DNA from: an uncultured Eubacteriales bacterium
Lineage (GTDB): Bacteria > Bacillota > Clostridia > Christensenellales > Borkfalkiaceae
Direction: 5' to 3'
NCBI GenBank assembly: GCA_902767225.1
Contig: CACXGN010000001.1
Location: forward strand, 62,001 to 126,000
Length of the DNA stretch: 64,000 nt
Shown: in pieces, positions 15,744 to 23,693 of the stretch
Layout: every line of letters starts with the position of its first letter
Position numbering within the stretch: the first letter of the stretch is position 1
Made by a program: the position numbers and the translations under genes
The notes under the pieces: model-generated
The model's input: the letters and a program-made list of their open reading frames with translations, nothing else
Database searches by the model: none
Told to the model about the DNA's origin: nothing

Positions 15744-17090
15744 ATGGAACTCTATTTTTCGGATAAAATAATAAATCTTGCGGAAATTTTAGGCGGCAAA
15801 CTTTACGCCGTCGGCGGATACGTCAGAAATTTTCTTATCGACGGAAGCTTTTCGGAAGATATCGATCTTGCCGCGCCTATCGGTGCGGATACTCTTATGT
15901 CCGCATTAGATAAGGCAGGGCTTAAAGTAGTCGCCGATTACAAGCGCACGGGCACGGTCGTTTTTTCGGACGGGGAAAGAAAATATGAGTTCACTTCTTT
16001 TAGAAAAGACGTTGGTTATACCGGCGGCGCGCACACTCCCGAAAAGGTGGTTTTTACGGACGATATACTTAAAGACGCCCTTCGGCGCGACTTTAAGTGC
16101 AACGCCGTTTACTACGATATTAAAAACGGAAATACAGTCGATCCCCTAGGCGGTGCCGAAGATATTAAAAACAGGGTTATAGACACGGTAACTTCGCCGG
16201 AAAAAGTTTTTTGCCATGACGGTCTACGGCTCATGCGGCTTGCAAGATTTTCTGCGGAACTTAACTTTAAGCCGAAAAGCGAAGTGCTTGCCGCGGCGAA
16301 AAAGTTTGCGGCAAACGTTCGTGACGTTTCGCCCGAACGGATATTTTCCGAGTTGAAACTTATTCTTAAAGCGGATAAAAAGTATCCCTTTTCGGATAAA
16401 GACGGGCATTATACGGGGCTAAAAATTTTAGACGACGCGCGCATTTTAGACTATTTTATTCCCGAACTTACGGCGGGGCGGGGCATGGTGCAACGTGCCG
16501 ATTATCACGATCACGACGTTTTAGAACACAGTTTAAGGTGTGTGCGCTACGCAAAAGAAAAAGTGCGCCTTTTTGCCCTTTTGCACGACGTGGGTAAGCC
16601 CGCTTCTATGCAAAAATACGGCAGATACCACTACCATGCGGACGAAGGCTATATTCTTGCCGAAACCGTGCTTAAAAGGTTAAGGGCGGACGTTAAAACG
16701 ATAAAGGAAAGTAAGTTTATCGCAAAATACCACATGTTCGATCTAAGCGGAAACGTTCGGGAAAACAAGGTTAGGATCTTTATTGTTAAGCATTTAGAGT
16801 ATATAGATGATTTGCTATCGGTCATGCAAGCGGACTTTTCGGCGTGCAAAGACGATTTAAGCACTTCTCCTGTGGTCGAAAAGTGGCGTGGAATAATCAA
16901 AAAAATGAACTTTGAAGGCGCACCGCGAACGCTGTCAGATCTTGCTATTTCCGGAAACGATCTGTTAGCGCTTGGGATAAACGGAAAAGCCGTCGGCGAA
17001 ACGCTTTCTAAACTTTTTTTGCATTGTGTTATCAATCCGAAAGACAACGTAAAAGAAAAACTGGTAAAACTTGCATTTTTAGCCAAATAA
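15744..17090 (+). CDS. cca: CCA tRNA nucleotidyltransferase with HD domain
   Basis: 448-residue class II nucleotidyltransferase that builds or repairs the 3' CCA end of tRNAs. YAVGGYVRNFL near residues 21-31 and SEDIDLA (39-42, catalytic Asp pair) form the active site. RRDFKCNAVYYD near 111 and LMRLARF near 160 follow. The C-terminal half carries an HD domain with HDVLEHSLRC near 251 and LLHDVGKPAS near 278, implying an added phosphohydrolase activity as in some bacterial Cca. Start codon is close to the -10 box, and no SD is present. Confidence 0.93.
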   Translation: MELYFSDKIINLAEILGGKLYAVGGYVRNFLIDGSFSEDIDLAAPIGADTLMSALDKAGLKVVADYKRTGTVVFSDGERKYEFTSFRKDVGYTGGAHTPEKVVFTDDILKDALRRDFKCNAVYYDIKNGNTVDPLGGAEDIKNRVIDTVTSPEKVFCHDGLRLMRLARFSAELNFKPKSEVLAAAKKFAANVRDVSPERIFSELKLILKADKKYPFSDKDGHYTGLKILDDARILDYFIPELTAGRGMVQRADYHDHDVLEHSLRCVRYAKEKVRLFALLHDVGKPASMQKYGRYHYHADEGYILAETVLKRLRADVKTIKESKFIAKYHMFDLSGNVRENKVRIFIVKHLEYIDDLLSVMQADFSACKDDLSTSPVVEKWRGIIKKMNFEGAPRTLSDLAISGNDLLALGINGKAVGETLSKLFLHCVINPKDNVKEKLVKLAFLAK

Positions 17091-17124
17091 AAAAATAGAA
17101 AAATAAGGCAATTTTATAATTATA

Positions 17125-17154
17125 TTGACTTTAATTAAAGTCGTATTGTATAAT
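17125..17154 (+). promoter_or_regulatory. Promoter for the tandem-repeat membrane protein
   Basis: TTGACT (17125-17130), 18-base spacer, TATAAT (17149-17154). An AAGGAAC SD lies before ATG 17185. Confidence 0.7.
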
Positions 17155-17184
17155 GAAAATATCTTAAAAAAAGGAACAACGGTT

Positions 17185-18813
17185 ATGGCAGAAAATAAGA
17201 AAGAAAAACCCACAATCGACGCAAAATCTTCCGGAAACGACGCGGCAAAATATAACGCCGAAGTTCAACCCGATAGCGGAAAGAAAGATAAAAAGAAAAA
17301 AAACTCTCTTCCGCCCGAATACGAAGGGCTTTCTAAAGAAGAGATTAAAGAACGCGAGCGTGCCGAAAAGAAAGAGTGGATAGTTAAAAGAAGAACGAGA
17401 AGGGCTTTAAAATCTTACCACGGAAGAAGGCTTAAAAATTTCCTGTTGTTTTTGACCGGATTTTTATGCGCCATTATAGCTTTCGTAGGTGTTGCGGGGG
17501 CGTTCGGAAAAATCGTTCCGCTTAAAACCTTCGTCGGCGAAGACGATACGAAGATAAGCAGCAAGATTTATAACAGCAGCGCGATAGACGCGATTTTAAA
17601 GATAAACGACTATACTTTAAGCGATATTCCGATATTAGAGAAGATGTTTACCGATTTTGCCAACGACGATCTGATCAGAAAATACGTTACGCTTGACGAA
17701 GAAAAACTCGCTATGGTAAGGCTTGTAAATATCGGAGCGGAAATCGCCGCTTGTTTTGACGTTGATATCGATAATATCAAAATTTCTTCGTTTTTAGAGA
17801 TCGATTCTTCAACCCAAAGAATTTACGATATTTTGGTTGACGGCACGGGCGGAACCAAAACCGCCGCGGAACTTACGATAAGCGACCTTAATAACTTCGT
17901 TTACAACAATATAAGGCTTTCCACTGTGTTACCAGTTTCCGAAAATCAGGATACTTACGATATGCTGGTAGACGGGCTCGGCGGAACTAAAACCGCGGAA
18001 GAAATTACGATAAGCGATATAAGCGGATTCGACGAAGCGAATATCAAACTTTCGACTATTTTGCCCGTTTCTTCCAACCAAGAAACTTACGACATTTTGG
18101 TTGACGGTATCGGCGGAACGAAAACCGCCGAAGATATAACGATAGGCGATCTTGACTCTTTCGATAACACAAGGATCAAACTTTCCATCTTTTTGCCGGT
18201 CGCAGAAAACGACCAAACTTATAATATTTTGATAGAGGGTATAGGCGGCACAAAAACGGCGGAAGAATTTACCTTGGGAGACATTGAAAATTTTGATATC
18301 CAAAACGTTACGATCGACACCGTTTTAACGGGCGTTTCTGTAACCGACAACGCGATTTTAAGCGCCCTTATGGGTAAAAATATCACGTTGGGCAATATGG
18401 CCACCGAAATCGACAATCTGACCATTGCCGAAATTTATAACGTAGAGTGCTTTACGAAAGACGTAAGCAAACGTCAGGAAAATACTTGGACGTATAAATA
18501 TAAATTCAACGAGTCCGACGGAAGTTATACCCTTGCGGACGACGGCGAATACTATATAAGCAACGAAGCGAGCATTTGGCTGTTCGTAGTTTATACTTAC
18601 GATCCCGCTTTGGTCAACTCTGATGGAAGAGCGGTAAAATACGAACTATCCGGCATCACTTTCGGATCGATGAAGAGCGAAATGAGAGAGACTATGAACG
18701 CCACTATCCAAGAAGCGACAGTCCGTCAACTTGTAGACGCGGGCGTTCTTGACGGCGGGTATGCCGCTCCCGTATATAATAAATCCATAAATTCAATCTT
18801 GTCGGGCAGTTAA
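17185..18813 (+). CDS. Membrane-anchored protein with four 44-residue tandem repeats
   Basis: 542 residues, family not recognised. A lysine-rich cytoplasmic N-terminus of about 80 residues precedes one TM helix (about 83-108), so most of the protein is predicted outside. Residues about 212-390 hold four tandem repeats of 44-45 residues, each with a TYDILVDG-GGTKTAEEIT core, a D-containing turn and an ending like LSTILPVS. A C-terminal domain of about 150 residues is rich in Tyr and Asp. ATG 17185 has the SD; the upstream ATG-less extension overlaps the promoter. It lies between cca and rpsF with its own promoter. A surface scaffold or cell-envelope role is possible but unsupported. Confidence 0.75.
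   Translation: MAENKKEKPTIDAKSSGNDAAKYNAEVQPDSGKKDKKKKNSLPPEYEGLSKEEIKERERAEKKEWIVKRRTRRALKSYHGRRLKNFLLFLTGFLCAIIAFVGVAGAFGKIVPLKTFVGEDDTKISSKIYNSSAIDAILKINDYTLSDIPILEKMFTDFANDDLIRKYVTLDEEKLAMVRLVNIGAEIAACFDVDIDNIKISSFLEIDSSTQRIYDILVDGTGGTKTAAELTISDLNNFVYNNIRLSTVLPVSENQDTYDMLVDGLGGTKTAEEITISDISGFDEANIKLSTILPVSSNQETYDILVDGIGGTKTAEDITIGDLDSFDNTRIKLSIFLPVAENDQTYNILIEGIGGTKTAEEFTLGDIENFDIQNVTIDTVLTGVSVTDNAILSALMGKNITLGNMATEIDNLTIAEIYNVECFTKDVSKRQENTWTYKYKFNESDGSYTLADDGEYYISNEASIWLFVVYTYDPALVNSDGRAVKYELSGITFGSMKSEMRETMNATIQEATVRQLVDAGVLDGGYAAPVYNKSINSILSGS
17818..18348 (+). repeat. Four tandem 132-135 bp coding repeats
   Basis: Units begin at about 17818, 17953, 18085 and 18217, a period of 135 then 132 bases. 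The protein core DGIGGTKTAE is kept in every unit, while flanking codons have drifted. Confidence 0.85.
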
Positions 18814-18845
18814 AATCTATTATATAAATATAATTAAAAAAATAA

Positions 18846-18874
18846 TTGACAAAGTGAAATATTTTTGTTATTAT
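18846..18874 (+). promoter_or_regulatory. Promoter of rpsF-ssb-rpsR
   Basis: TTGACA (18846-18851), 17-base spacer, TATTAT (18869-18874). Confidence 0.75.
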
Positions 18875-18901
18875 TATTAAACTTGCAAAACATTTGCAAA
18901 A

Positions 18902-18934
18902 GCCTTGCTTGCGGAATGGCAAGCCGAATAAGTC
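18902..18934 (+). promoter_or_regulatory. Candidate S6:S18 ribosomal leader
   Basis: GCTTGC (18907-18912), a 6-base loop and GCAAGC (18919-18924) form a hairpin followed at once by CG, giving a CCG trinucleotide, with short CTT/AAG outer pairs. The known S6:S18-binding motif upstream of rpsF is a hairpin with a conserved CCG on its 3' side, so position and shape fit. Confidence 0.5.
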
Positions 18935-18949
18935 CGGGAGGTAAAAATA

Positions 18950-19231
18950 ATGACTAAGTACGAGATGCTTTATATACTCGATACCGCTCTTTCCGACGAA
19001 CAGAAAGAAAGTATCGTAAAAAAGTTCGAAGACATAGTTAAAGGGGACAACGGCGTAGTTGAAAACATCGACCGTTGGGGCGTTAAGAAATTAAGCTATC
19101 CCATCAACTATAAGTCAGAAGGTTACTACGTTTTAATGACGTTTGAAGCCGAAAAGACTATCGTCGTTGAACTTAAACGTATAGCCGGCATTACTGACGG
19201 CGTAATCAGAAGATTGATTACCAAAAGATAA
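18950..19231 (+). CDS. rpsF: 30S ribosomal protein S6
   Basis: 93-residue small-subunit protein that pairs with S18 on the platform of the 30S subunit. MTKYEMLYILDTALSDEQ at the start, WGVKKLSYPINYKSEGYYVL in the middle and LKRIAGITDGVIRRLI near the end are typical. A GGGAGG SD precedes it. First gene of the rpsF-ssb-rpsR operon. Confidence 0.97.
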   Translation: MTKYEMLYILDTALSDEQKESIVKKFEDIVKGDNGVVENIDRWGVKKLSYPINYKSEGYYVLMTFEAEKTIVVELKRIAGITDGVIRRLITKR

Positions 19232-19246
19232 GTTAGGAGAAAGATT

Positions 19247-19663
19247 ATGAACAAAGTTATCCTTGTTGGAAATTTAACGCGTGATCCTGAACTTTCCGAA
19301 ACTCCGAGCGGGGTTGCGGTATGTAGATTCTCTATTGCCGTTTCGCGTGATTATGCGAACGCAAACGGCACTCGCGAAACCGATTTTTTCAATATTACGG
19401 TTTGGCGCGGAAGAGCGGAAAACTGCGGTAAATATTTAAAGAAAGGTAACAAGGTTGCAATCGTCGGAAGTTTACAAAACCGTTCTTATGAAGATAAAGA
19501 CGGTATAAAGAGAAATGTTACCGACGTTATTGCGAACGAAGTGGAGTTCTTAACGCCGAAAAGCGCGCAAAGCGAATATGAAGACGACGGCGAACCCGTT
19601 GTTTCCGCAAAAAGAGAACGTCCGCAATTAGAAGCGATAGACGACAATCAACTCCCGTTTTAG
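19247..19663 (+). CDS. ssb: Single-stranded DNA-binding protein
   Basis: 138 residues. The OB fold covers about 1-105, beginning MNKVILVGNLTRDPELSETP, with FNITVWRGRAENCGKYLKKG in the core. A short acidic linker leads to the conserved tip DDNQLPF, which docks partner proteins in replication and repair. It lies between rpsF and rpsR, the classical Firmicutes order. Shorter than B. subtilis SsbA because the linker is reduced. Confidence 0.97.
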   Translation: MNKVILVGNLTRDPELSETPSGVAVCRFSIAVSRDYANANGTRETDFFNITVWRGRAENCGKYLKKGNKVAIVGSLQNRSYEDKDGIKRNVTDVIANEVEFLTPKSAQSEYEDDGEPVVSAKRERPQLEAIDDNQLPF

Positions 19664-19701
19664 AGTAGTCGTCCGCTGTCAATTATATCAGGAGAATTAA
19701 A

Positions 19702-19998
19702 ATGGAAGAAATAAAAGAAACGACCGCCGCTCCCGTAGACGCAGGCGCGGCTGCTCCCGCAAAAGACGGGAAGAAATTCGTTAAAAGAGCGCCCCGTAAA
19801 AAAGTATGCGCGTTCTGTCAGGCAAAAGCCGACGGAATAGACTACAAGGACGTTAACACTCTTAAAAAGTATATTACCGAAGGCGGAAAAATTCTGCCCA
19901 GACGTATGACCGGCGTTTGCGCCAAACACCAAAGAGTTTTGGCAAGCGCTATTAAAAGAGCGAGACTTGTAGATCTTCTTCCCTTCAAGGGCGAATAA
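19702..19998 (+). CDS. rpsR: 30S ribosomal protein S18
   Basis: 98 residues. The core from about residue 30 has [35 protein letters not shown] and [16 protein letters not shown], all S18 hallmarks. It retains four Cys-type zinc ligands (CAFC, C, H region). The N-terminal 28 residues form an Ala/Pro-rich extension not needed in the family. AGGAG SD precedes it; last gene of the operon. Confidence 0.97.
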   Translation: MEEIKETTAAPVDAGAAAPAKDGKKFVKRAPRKKVCAFCQAKADGIDYKDVNTLKKYITEGGKILPRRMTGVCAKHQRVLASAIKRARLVDLLPFKGE

Positions 19999-20002
19999 GA
20001 TT

Positions 20003-20040
20003 AAAAACGCCGCGGCAAAAACCTTGCCGCGGCGTTTTTT
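20003..20040. terminator. Terminator of rpsF-ssb-rpsR
   Basis: AAAAACGCCGCGGCAA and TTGCCGCGGCGTTTTT form a perfect stem with a short loop. Confidence 0.95.
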
Positions 20041-20162
20041 GGCTTTACGTAGAAGTTTGTTGCAGTCAAACAAACTATGAAAATTTGTAACATATTTATA
20101 GAAATATTTGGAAATTAGTGTGAAAATTTTTCAAAAAAATTTAAAAACACCGTTAAAATCGC

Positions 20163-20307
20163 TTTACAAATATTTTATAAAGTTGTATATTATCATTGTC
20201 GAAAGGGAAAACCCGAGTAGACGTATAGATGCTCATCATTTTCCCCCTTATCATATATTATTCAGGAAGCAGTAAACTGTAGTTTATTGCTTTTTGAATT
20301 TTAAAGG
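20163..20307 (+). ncRNA. Candidate small RNA with its own promoter and terminator
   Basis: TTTACA (20163-20168), a 17-base spacer and TATATT (20186-20191) make a plausible promoter. The predicted transcript from about 20198 contains GGGAAAA (20205-20211) pairing with TTTTCCC, an inner GAGTA/TGCTC hairpin, and ends in the first copy of the terminator-like repeat (20269-20300). No ORF or SD is inside. I match it to no known RNA family. Confidence 0.4.
20269..20307 (+). repeat. Terminator-like repeat, copy 1
   Basis: GCAGTAAAC, TGTA, GTTTATTGC, then TTTTTGAATTTTAAAGG. The arms pair with one G-T wobble and a T-run follows. Confidence 0.8.
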
Positions 20308-20416
20308 AACTTTTCGCTCGTTTTGAAGTTCAGCGTTAGCGAGTCTGCTTCCTTCTCCTCCGCTGGCGCTACGGAGCACTAGCCCGTCAAGAAGGTTTTG
20401 CAAAGTCGTGCAGTTC
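20308..20416. other. Noncoding spacer with hairpins, possible dispersed repeat
   Basis: No promoter or gene is visible. CTCCG/CGGAG and CTCG/CGAG short stems occur around 20326-20376. The block is enclosed by two copies of the same repeat and could be part of a genome-wide repeat; copy number elsewhere is unknown. Confidence 0.35.
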
Positions 20417-20458
20417 GCAGTAAACTGTAGTTTATTGCTTTTTGAATTTTTAAAGGAG
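20417..20458 (+). repeat. Terminator-like repeat, copy 2
   Basis: Identical to copy 1 except for one additional T before AAAGG. Confidence 0.8.
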
Positions 20459-20466
20459 ATCGTATA

Positions 20467-20495
20467 TTGACTTTAATCGTTTCAATCATTATAAT
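20467..20495 (+). promoter_or_regulatory. Promoter for the 127-residue membrane protein
   Basis: TTGACT (20467-20472), 17-base spacer, TATAAT (20490-20495), followed by the SD AAGGAGG. Confidence 0.75.
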
Positions 20496-20516
20496 GAAAA
20501 AAGGAGGATAAATATT

Positions 20517-20900
20517 ATGTTAGAGACAAAAAAAGTGTTAGAATATGGCAACAAAGACTATATCAACGATTTGCAAGCGTTCGGTTGGCAGGCGACGGAG
20601 GTTATTTCTGAAAGCTCCGGACGTAGCCACTATTATTATCAAATTTTGGCAAGGGATACTAATATGATAAATTATCAAACGCTCACATTGCTGGAAAATC
20701 AATATGAAAAAATTAAGGAACAAATGGAATTTTATGAAGAGATGGAAATAGAAATTGTCGGACTTTTGTTATTATTATTTATTATTCCCGGTGTAATGTA
20801 CATAACTTATAAGTTAAAACAAAAGAACAGAATAAATGAAGACAACGCTCGTCGTAAAGAACAAATGAATGCACTTGTAAAAAAAGCGAGAAGTGTATAA
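20517..20900 (+). CDS. Unknown single-TM protein
   Basis: 127 residues, no recognised family. An N-terminal polar domain of about 70 residues with YYYQILARD is followed by an acidic helix, one TM segment (about 78-98, IEIVGLLLLLFIIPGVMYI) and a Lys/Arg-rich cytoplasmic tail. Strong AAGGAGG SD and consensus promoter argue that it is expressed. It is enclosed by copies 2 and 3 of the terminator-like repeat, and its AT-rich composition differs from the flanking core genes, suggesting recent acquisition. Confidence 0.7.
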   Translation: MLETKKVLEYGNKDYINDLQAFGWQATEVISESSGRSHYYYQILARDTNMINYQTLTLLENQYEKIKEQMEFYEEMEIEIVGLLLLLFIIPGVMYITYKLKQKNRINEDNARRKEQMNALVKKARSV

Positions 20901-20919
20901 TTAAAAAATAACATAAAAA

Positions 20920-20958
20920 GCAGTAAACCATAGTTTATTGCTTTTTGAATTTTAAAGG
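20920..20958 (+). repeat. Terminator-like repeat, copy 3
   Basis: GCAGTAAAC, CAT, AGTTTATTGC, then the same T-run and GAATTTTAAAGG. It lies 20 bases after the stop of the membrane protein, where a terminator would be expected. Confidence 0.8.
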
Positions 20959-21043
20959 GGCTATTTTTTTTAGGGTTAGTTAGGTGATTGATTTTCGGAT
21001 ATATTTATGGTATCCTTTTTATATAATATCGGTAGGTGATTTT

Positions 21044-21481
21044 ATGAGCAAAGGCGAAATTGCAAAGAAATATTTTTTATCTGGTAAGAACTGCTCGCAG
21101 TCTGTTGCGCTTGCTTTTTTAGAAGAACTTAATTTAAGCGAAGAAGAAATTGAAAAATTAGTTATCGGTTTCGGCGGCGGATTTGCCCGCCAAAGGCTTA
21201 TTTGCGGGGCGGTATCCGGTATGGCGTTCGTTATCGGCGGAGTGCTATCTGACGGAGACGACAAGGGCAGAATTTACGCGATAATTCAACTTGCTTGCGA
21301 AAGATTCAAAGCCGAACTGGGTTCTATAATATGCGGGGAACTTTTGGCGGGAAACGTAAAGGCGGATACTTCGCCTAATCCCGAGCCCAGAACTAACGAA
21401 TATTATAAAAAGCGCCCGTGCGCGGATATATGCGCCATTGCGGCGGATATAACCGACGCAATAATAAAGGAATATAAATGA
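21044..21481 (+). CDS. C_GCAxxG_C_C family redox-type protein
   Basis: 145 residues of the C_GCAxxG_C_C family (redox-active Cys protein often linked with electron transfer). The first Cys is in KNCSQSV near residue 17, the GCAxxG-like core is ICGAVSGMAFVIGG near 56, and further Cys are in ACERF, IICGEL, RPCADICA. Here the core reads CGAVSG, a slight variant. I choose ATG 21044, preceded by AGGTGAT, over the ATG at 20984, which would add 20 hydrophobic residues without an SD. The stop overlaps the next ATG (ATGA), so it is coupled to thiamine pyrophosphokinase. Confidence 0.85.
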   Translation: MSKGEIAKKYFLSGKNCSQSVALAFLEELNLSEEEIEKLVIGFGGGFARQRLICGAVSGMAFVIGGVLSDGDDKGRIYAIIQLACERFKAELGSIICGELLAGNVKADTSPNPEPRTNEYYKKRPCADICAIAADITDAIIKEYK

Positions 21482-22074
21482 AAGTCGCAATAGTTCTTAA
21501 TTCGCCGAACCCTATAAAAAAGGTAGTGGAAAACGACGTTATATATACCGACGGCGGATATAAAAACAGAAAATATTTAAAGGGCAAAAACACACTTGCG
21601 CTCGTCGGCGATTTCGATACGCTTGAAAAAATTCCGAAAGGCGTGAATATAGTTAAACTTGACAGGATAAAGGACTTTACGGACGGAGAAAAAGCCGTCA
21701 GATACGCAAAGGAGATAGGAGCGGAGAGCATAACGATTTACGGCGCTACGGGTGGCAAGACCGAACACGTTTTAGGAAATATAGCGCTGCTTAAAATTGC
21801 GAAAAATATTTGTCTTCCCGCAAAGATTTTTGAAGGTAGTTCTACTGTTGAACTTTTAGGGGAAGGAAGATACGAGTTTAAGACCGAAAAAGACAAGAAA
21901 GTATCTTTTATCCCATACGGCGGGGAGTGTGAATTTATGTTTAGCTTCGGGCTTTATTATCCGCTTGAAGGTATAAAACTTACTGCCGCCGACACTTTGG
22001 GGATAAGCAACGTCGCTTTAAGCGAAAATTTTTCCGTAGAGATAAAAAGCGGCGAAGCGCTTATTATTTATTAA
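21478..22074 (+). CDS. thiN: Thiamine pyrophosphokinase
   Basis: 198 residues. The enzyme transfers pyrophosphate from ATP to thiamine, giving the TPP cofactor. Motifs are VGDFDTL (near 40), DRIKDFTDGEKAV (near 60), GATGGKTEHVLGNIALL (near 83) and DTLGISN (near 178); these match the TPK catalytic and thiamine-binding parts with small changes (GDFDT for GDFDS, EHVL for DHTL). It faces the ThiT transporter gene tail to tail, so import and activation of thiamine are adjacent. Confidence 0.93.
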   Translation: MKVAIVLNSPNPIKKVVENDVIYTDGGYKNRKYLKGKNTLALVGDFDTLEKIPKGVNIVKLDRIKDFTDGEKAVRYAKEIGAESITIYGATGGKTEHVLGNIALLKIAKNICLPAKIFEGSSTVELLGEGRYEFKTEKDKKVSFIPYGGECEFMFSFGLYYPLEGIKLTAADTLGISNVALSENFSVEIKSGEALIIY

Positions 22075-22090
22075 AAGAAAAAGCAATAAA

Positions 22091-22125
22091 AAATCGCCCT
22101 GCCGGATTTCGGCAGGGCGATTTTA
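22091..22125. terminator. Bidirectional terminator between thiN and thiT
   Basis: AAATCGCCCTGCC pairs with GGCAGGGCGATTT around a short loop; T-rich on both sides. Confidence 0.93.
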
Positions 22126-22129
22126 TAAT

Positions 22130-23668
22130 TTATCGATCTTCGTTATCTACGGGCTCTTCTGCCTGATTAAACGCCTTGGGGTTAAGTTTTTTAAGTTCGC
22201 CGACAACAGTTTTAGAAGAAAATAGAATAACGCCGACGAATATGCAGATAAGAAGATCGGGGAATACGTATGCCGCTTGATAGCCAAGGCTGTATATTGC
22301 GACGGGCGTGCCTTCGGGAGCGAAAGTTCCGAACGCGAATATTCCCGAAAGGAAGTGCATTATAAATCTGCAAACACCCGCAAAGATAGCGCCTAACGCG
22401 AATTGAATTTGCGGATATTTATCGAGTTTAGTTAAGTTGGCGAATATTCCCGCAAGCCCTATGCATGCAAAGGCGGCGGGGTAATCCAAAACGAATTGTG
22501 CGGGGTGTAAAATATAGGTGTCTTGCACCGATTGCAACAGACCGAAGATAAGCCCTGCGAACACGCCCTTTTTAAGCCCGAACGCATAAGAATAGATCAT
22601 AAGCGGAAGTAAAGACGCGATAGTGATAGAACCGCCTTGCGGCATTTTAACTATTCTAAGGTAAGAAAGCGCAAAACTCATAGCGATAGCGACTGCCGCG
22701 TGCGCTATTGATTTAGTGTCGAATTCAAACTTGTTTTTCTTATCGAAAAATATCGCGACCAAGATCACGGCGACAATGGCTATCACGCCGAAAACGTATA
22801 ACGCAACGGAATTTACGTCTTTATTTTCAAGCCAGTTAGCCTCCGCGGCGGCGCCGCTCGAAAAATGGATCGCCATACATATAAGCGTGGCTATAACCGC
22901 AGCGCCCATAATAGACACGGCAATAATAACGGTCGTTTTATTCTTTTTTAAAACAATTAAAATCATACCCGCCGCCACTACGAAGATCAATATCGCAAGC
23001 GGGATAAATAAAATCGGAACGATACCTTCTTCAACGAAGTTGAAAATCAAAAACGTAAGTCCCAAAACCGCCGCGTAACTTATAGAGAGAATAAACGCGA
23101 ACTTTTTAAAAAGCGAAAAAAACGGTTTTTTTCTGAACGCTATAAAACACGCAGTTATACCGATAACGAGCAGCAGCGTCAGCCAGATCGCCACCGAACG
23201 CAAGATATTGTGAGGGGTATCGAACAAAACGGGATACCAAGTCGCGGCGGCGCCGCTCGAAAAATGGATCGCCATACATATAAGGGTGGCTATAACCGCC
23301 GCGCCCATAATAGATACGGCGATAATAACGGTCGTTTTATTTTTTTTCAAAACGATTAAAATCATACCAGCCGCCACTACGAATATCAATATAGTAAGCG
23401 GTATAAAAAGAATCGGAACGATACCTTCTTCAACGAAATTGAATATCAAAAACGTAAGCCCCAAAATAGCCGCGTAACTTATAGAGATAATAAACGCGAA
23501 CTTTTTAAAAAGCGGGAAAGACGGTTTTTTCCTGAGCGCGATAAAAGACGCGGTTATACAGATAACGAGAAGTAGCGTCAGCCAGATCGCTACCGAGCGC
23601 AAGATATTGTGAGGGGTATCGAATAAAACGGGATACCAAGTTGCCTCGCTTGCAAGTAAATTTAACAT
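22130..23668 (-). CDS. thiT: Thiamine ECF transporter S component ThiT with duplicated N-terminal 4-TM module
   Basis: 512 residues, far longer than ThiT (about 190). The C-terminal part (about 320-500) is ThiT proper: FALSYLRIVKMPQGGSITIA, then GVFAGLIFGLLQSVQD, the family's thiamine-binding region. Residues about 9-141 and 142-274 are two near-identical copies of a module starting ATWYPVLFDTPHN, each with four predicted TM helices. A further TM and linker join them to ThiT. The start is the ATG ending at 23668 with AAGGAG upstream. Expression is governed by the TPP riboswitch. It needs the shared EcfAA'T module, not in this window. Confidence 0.9.
   Translation of the reverse strand: MLNLLASEATWYPVLFDTPHNILRSVAIWLTLLLVICITASFIALRKKPSFPLFKKFAFIISISYAAILGLTFLIFNFVEEGIVPILFIPLTILIFVVAAGMILIVLKKNKTTVIIAVSIMGAAVIATLICMAIHFSSGAAATWYPVLFDTPHNILRSVAIWLTLLLVIGITACFIAFRKKPFFSLFKKFAFILSISYAAVLGLTFLIFNFVEEGIVPILFIPLAILIFVVAAGMILIVLKKNKTTVIIAVSIMGAAVIATLICMAIHFSSGAAAEANWLENKDVNSVALYVFGVIAIVAVILVAIFFDKKNKFEFDTKSIAHAAVAIAMSFALSYLRIVKMPQGGSITIASLLPLMIYSYAFGLKKGVFAGLIFGLLQSVQDTYILHPAQFVLDYPAAFACIGLAGIFANLTKLDKYPQIQFALGAIFAGVCRFIMHFLSGIFAFGTFAPEGTPVAIYSLGYQAAYVFPDLLICIFVGVILFSSKTVVGELKKLNPKAFNQAEEPVDNEDR
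22844..23641 (-). repeat. Tandem duplication of 399 bp inside thiT
   Basis: 22844-23242 and 23243-23641 are two copies, roughly 90 percent identical by eye, joined without a gap. Changes are mostly at third codon positions, and reading frame is kept. Confidence 0.92.
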
Positions 23669-23693
23669 AAATTTCTCCTTTTCGCTTCGGGCA

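Noticed and set aside
16649-17086. Antisense frame within cca
   Set aside because: No SD or promoter and complete overlap with a well-supported gene.
20269-20958. CRISPR array
   Set aside because: Three repeats with unequal spacing, one gap filled by a gene; no cas genes.
22716-23477. Two plus-strand frames opposite thiT
   Set aside because: Both are shadows of the duplicated module, repeated because the module is repeated.
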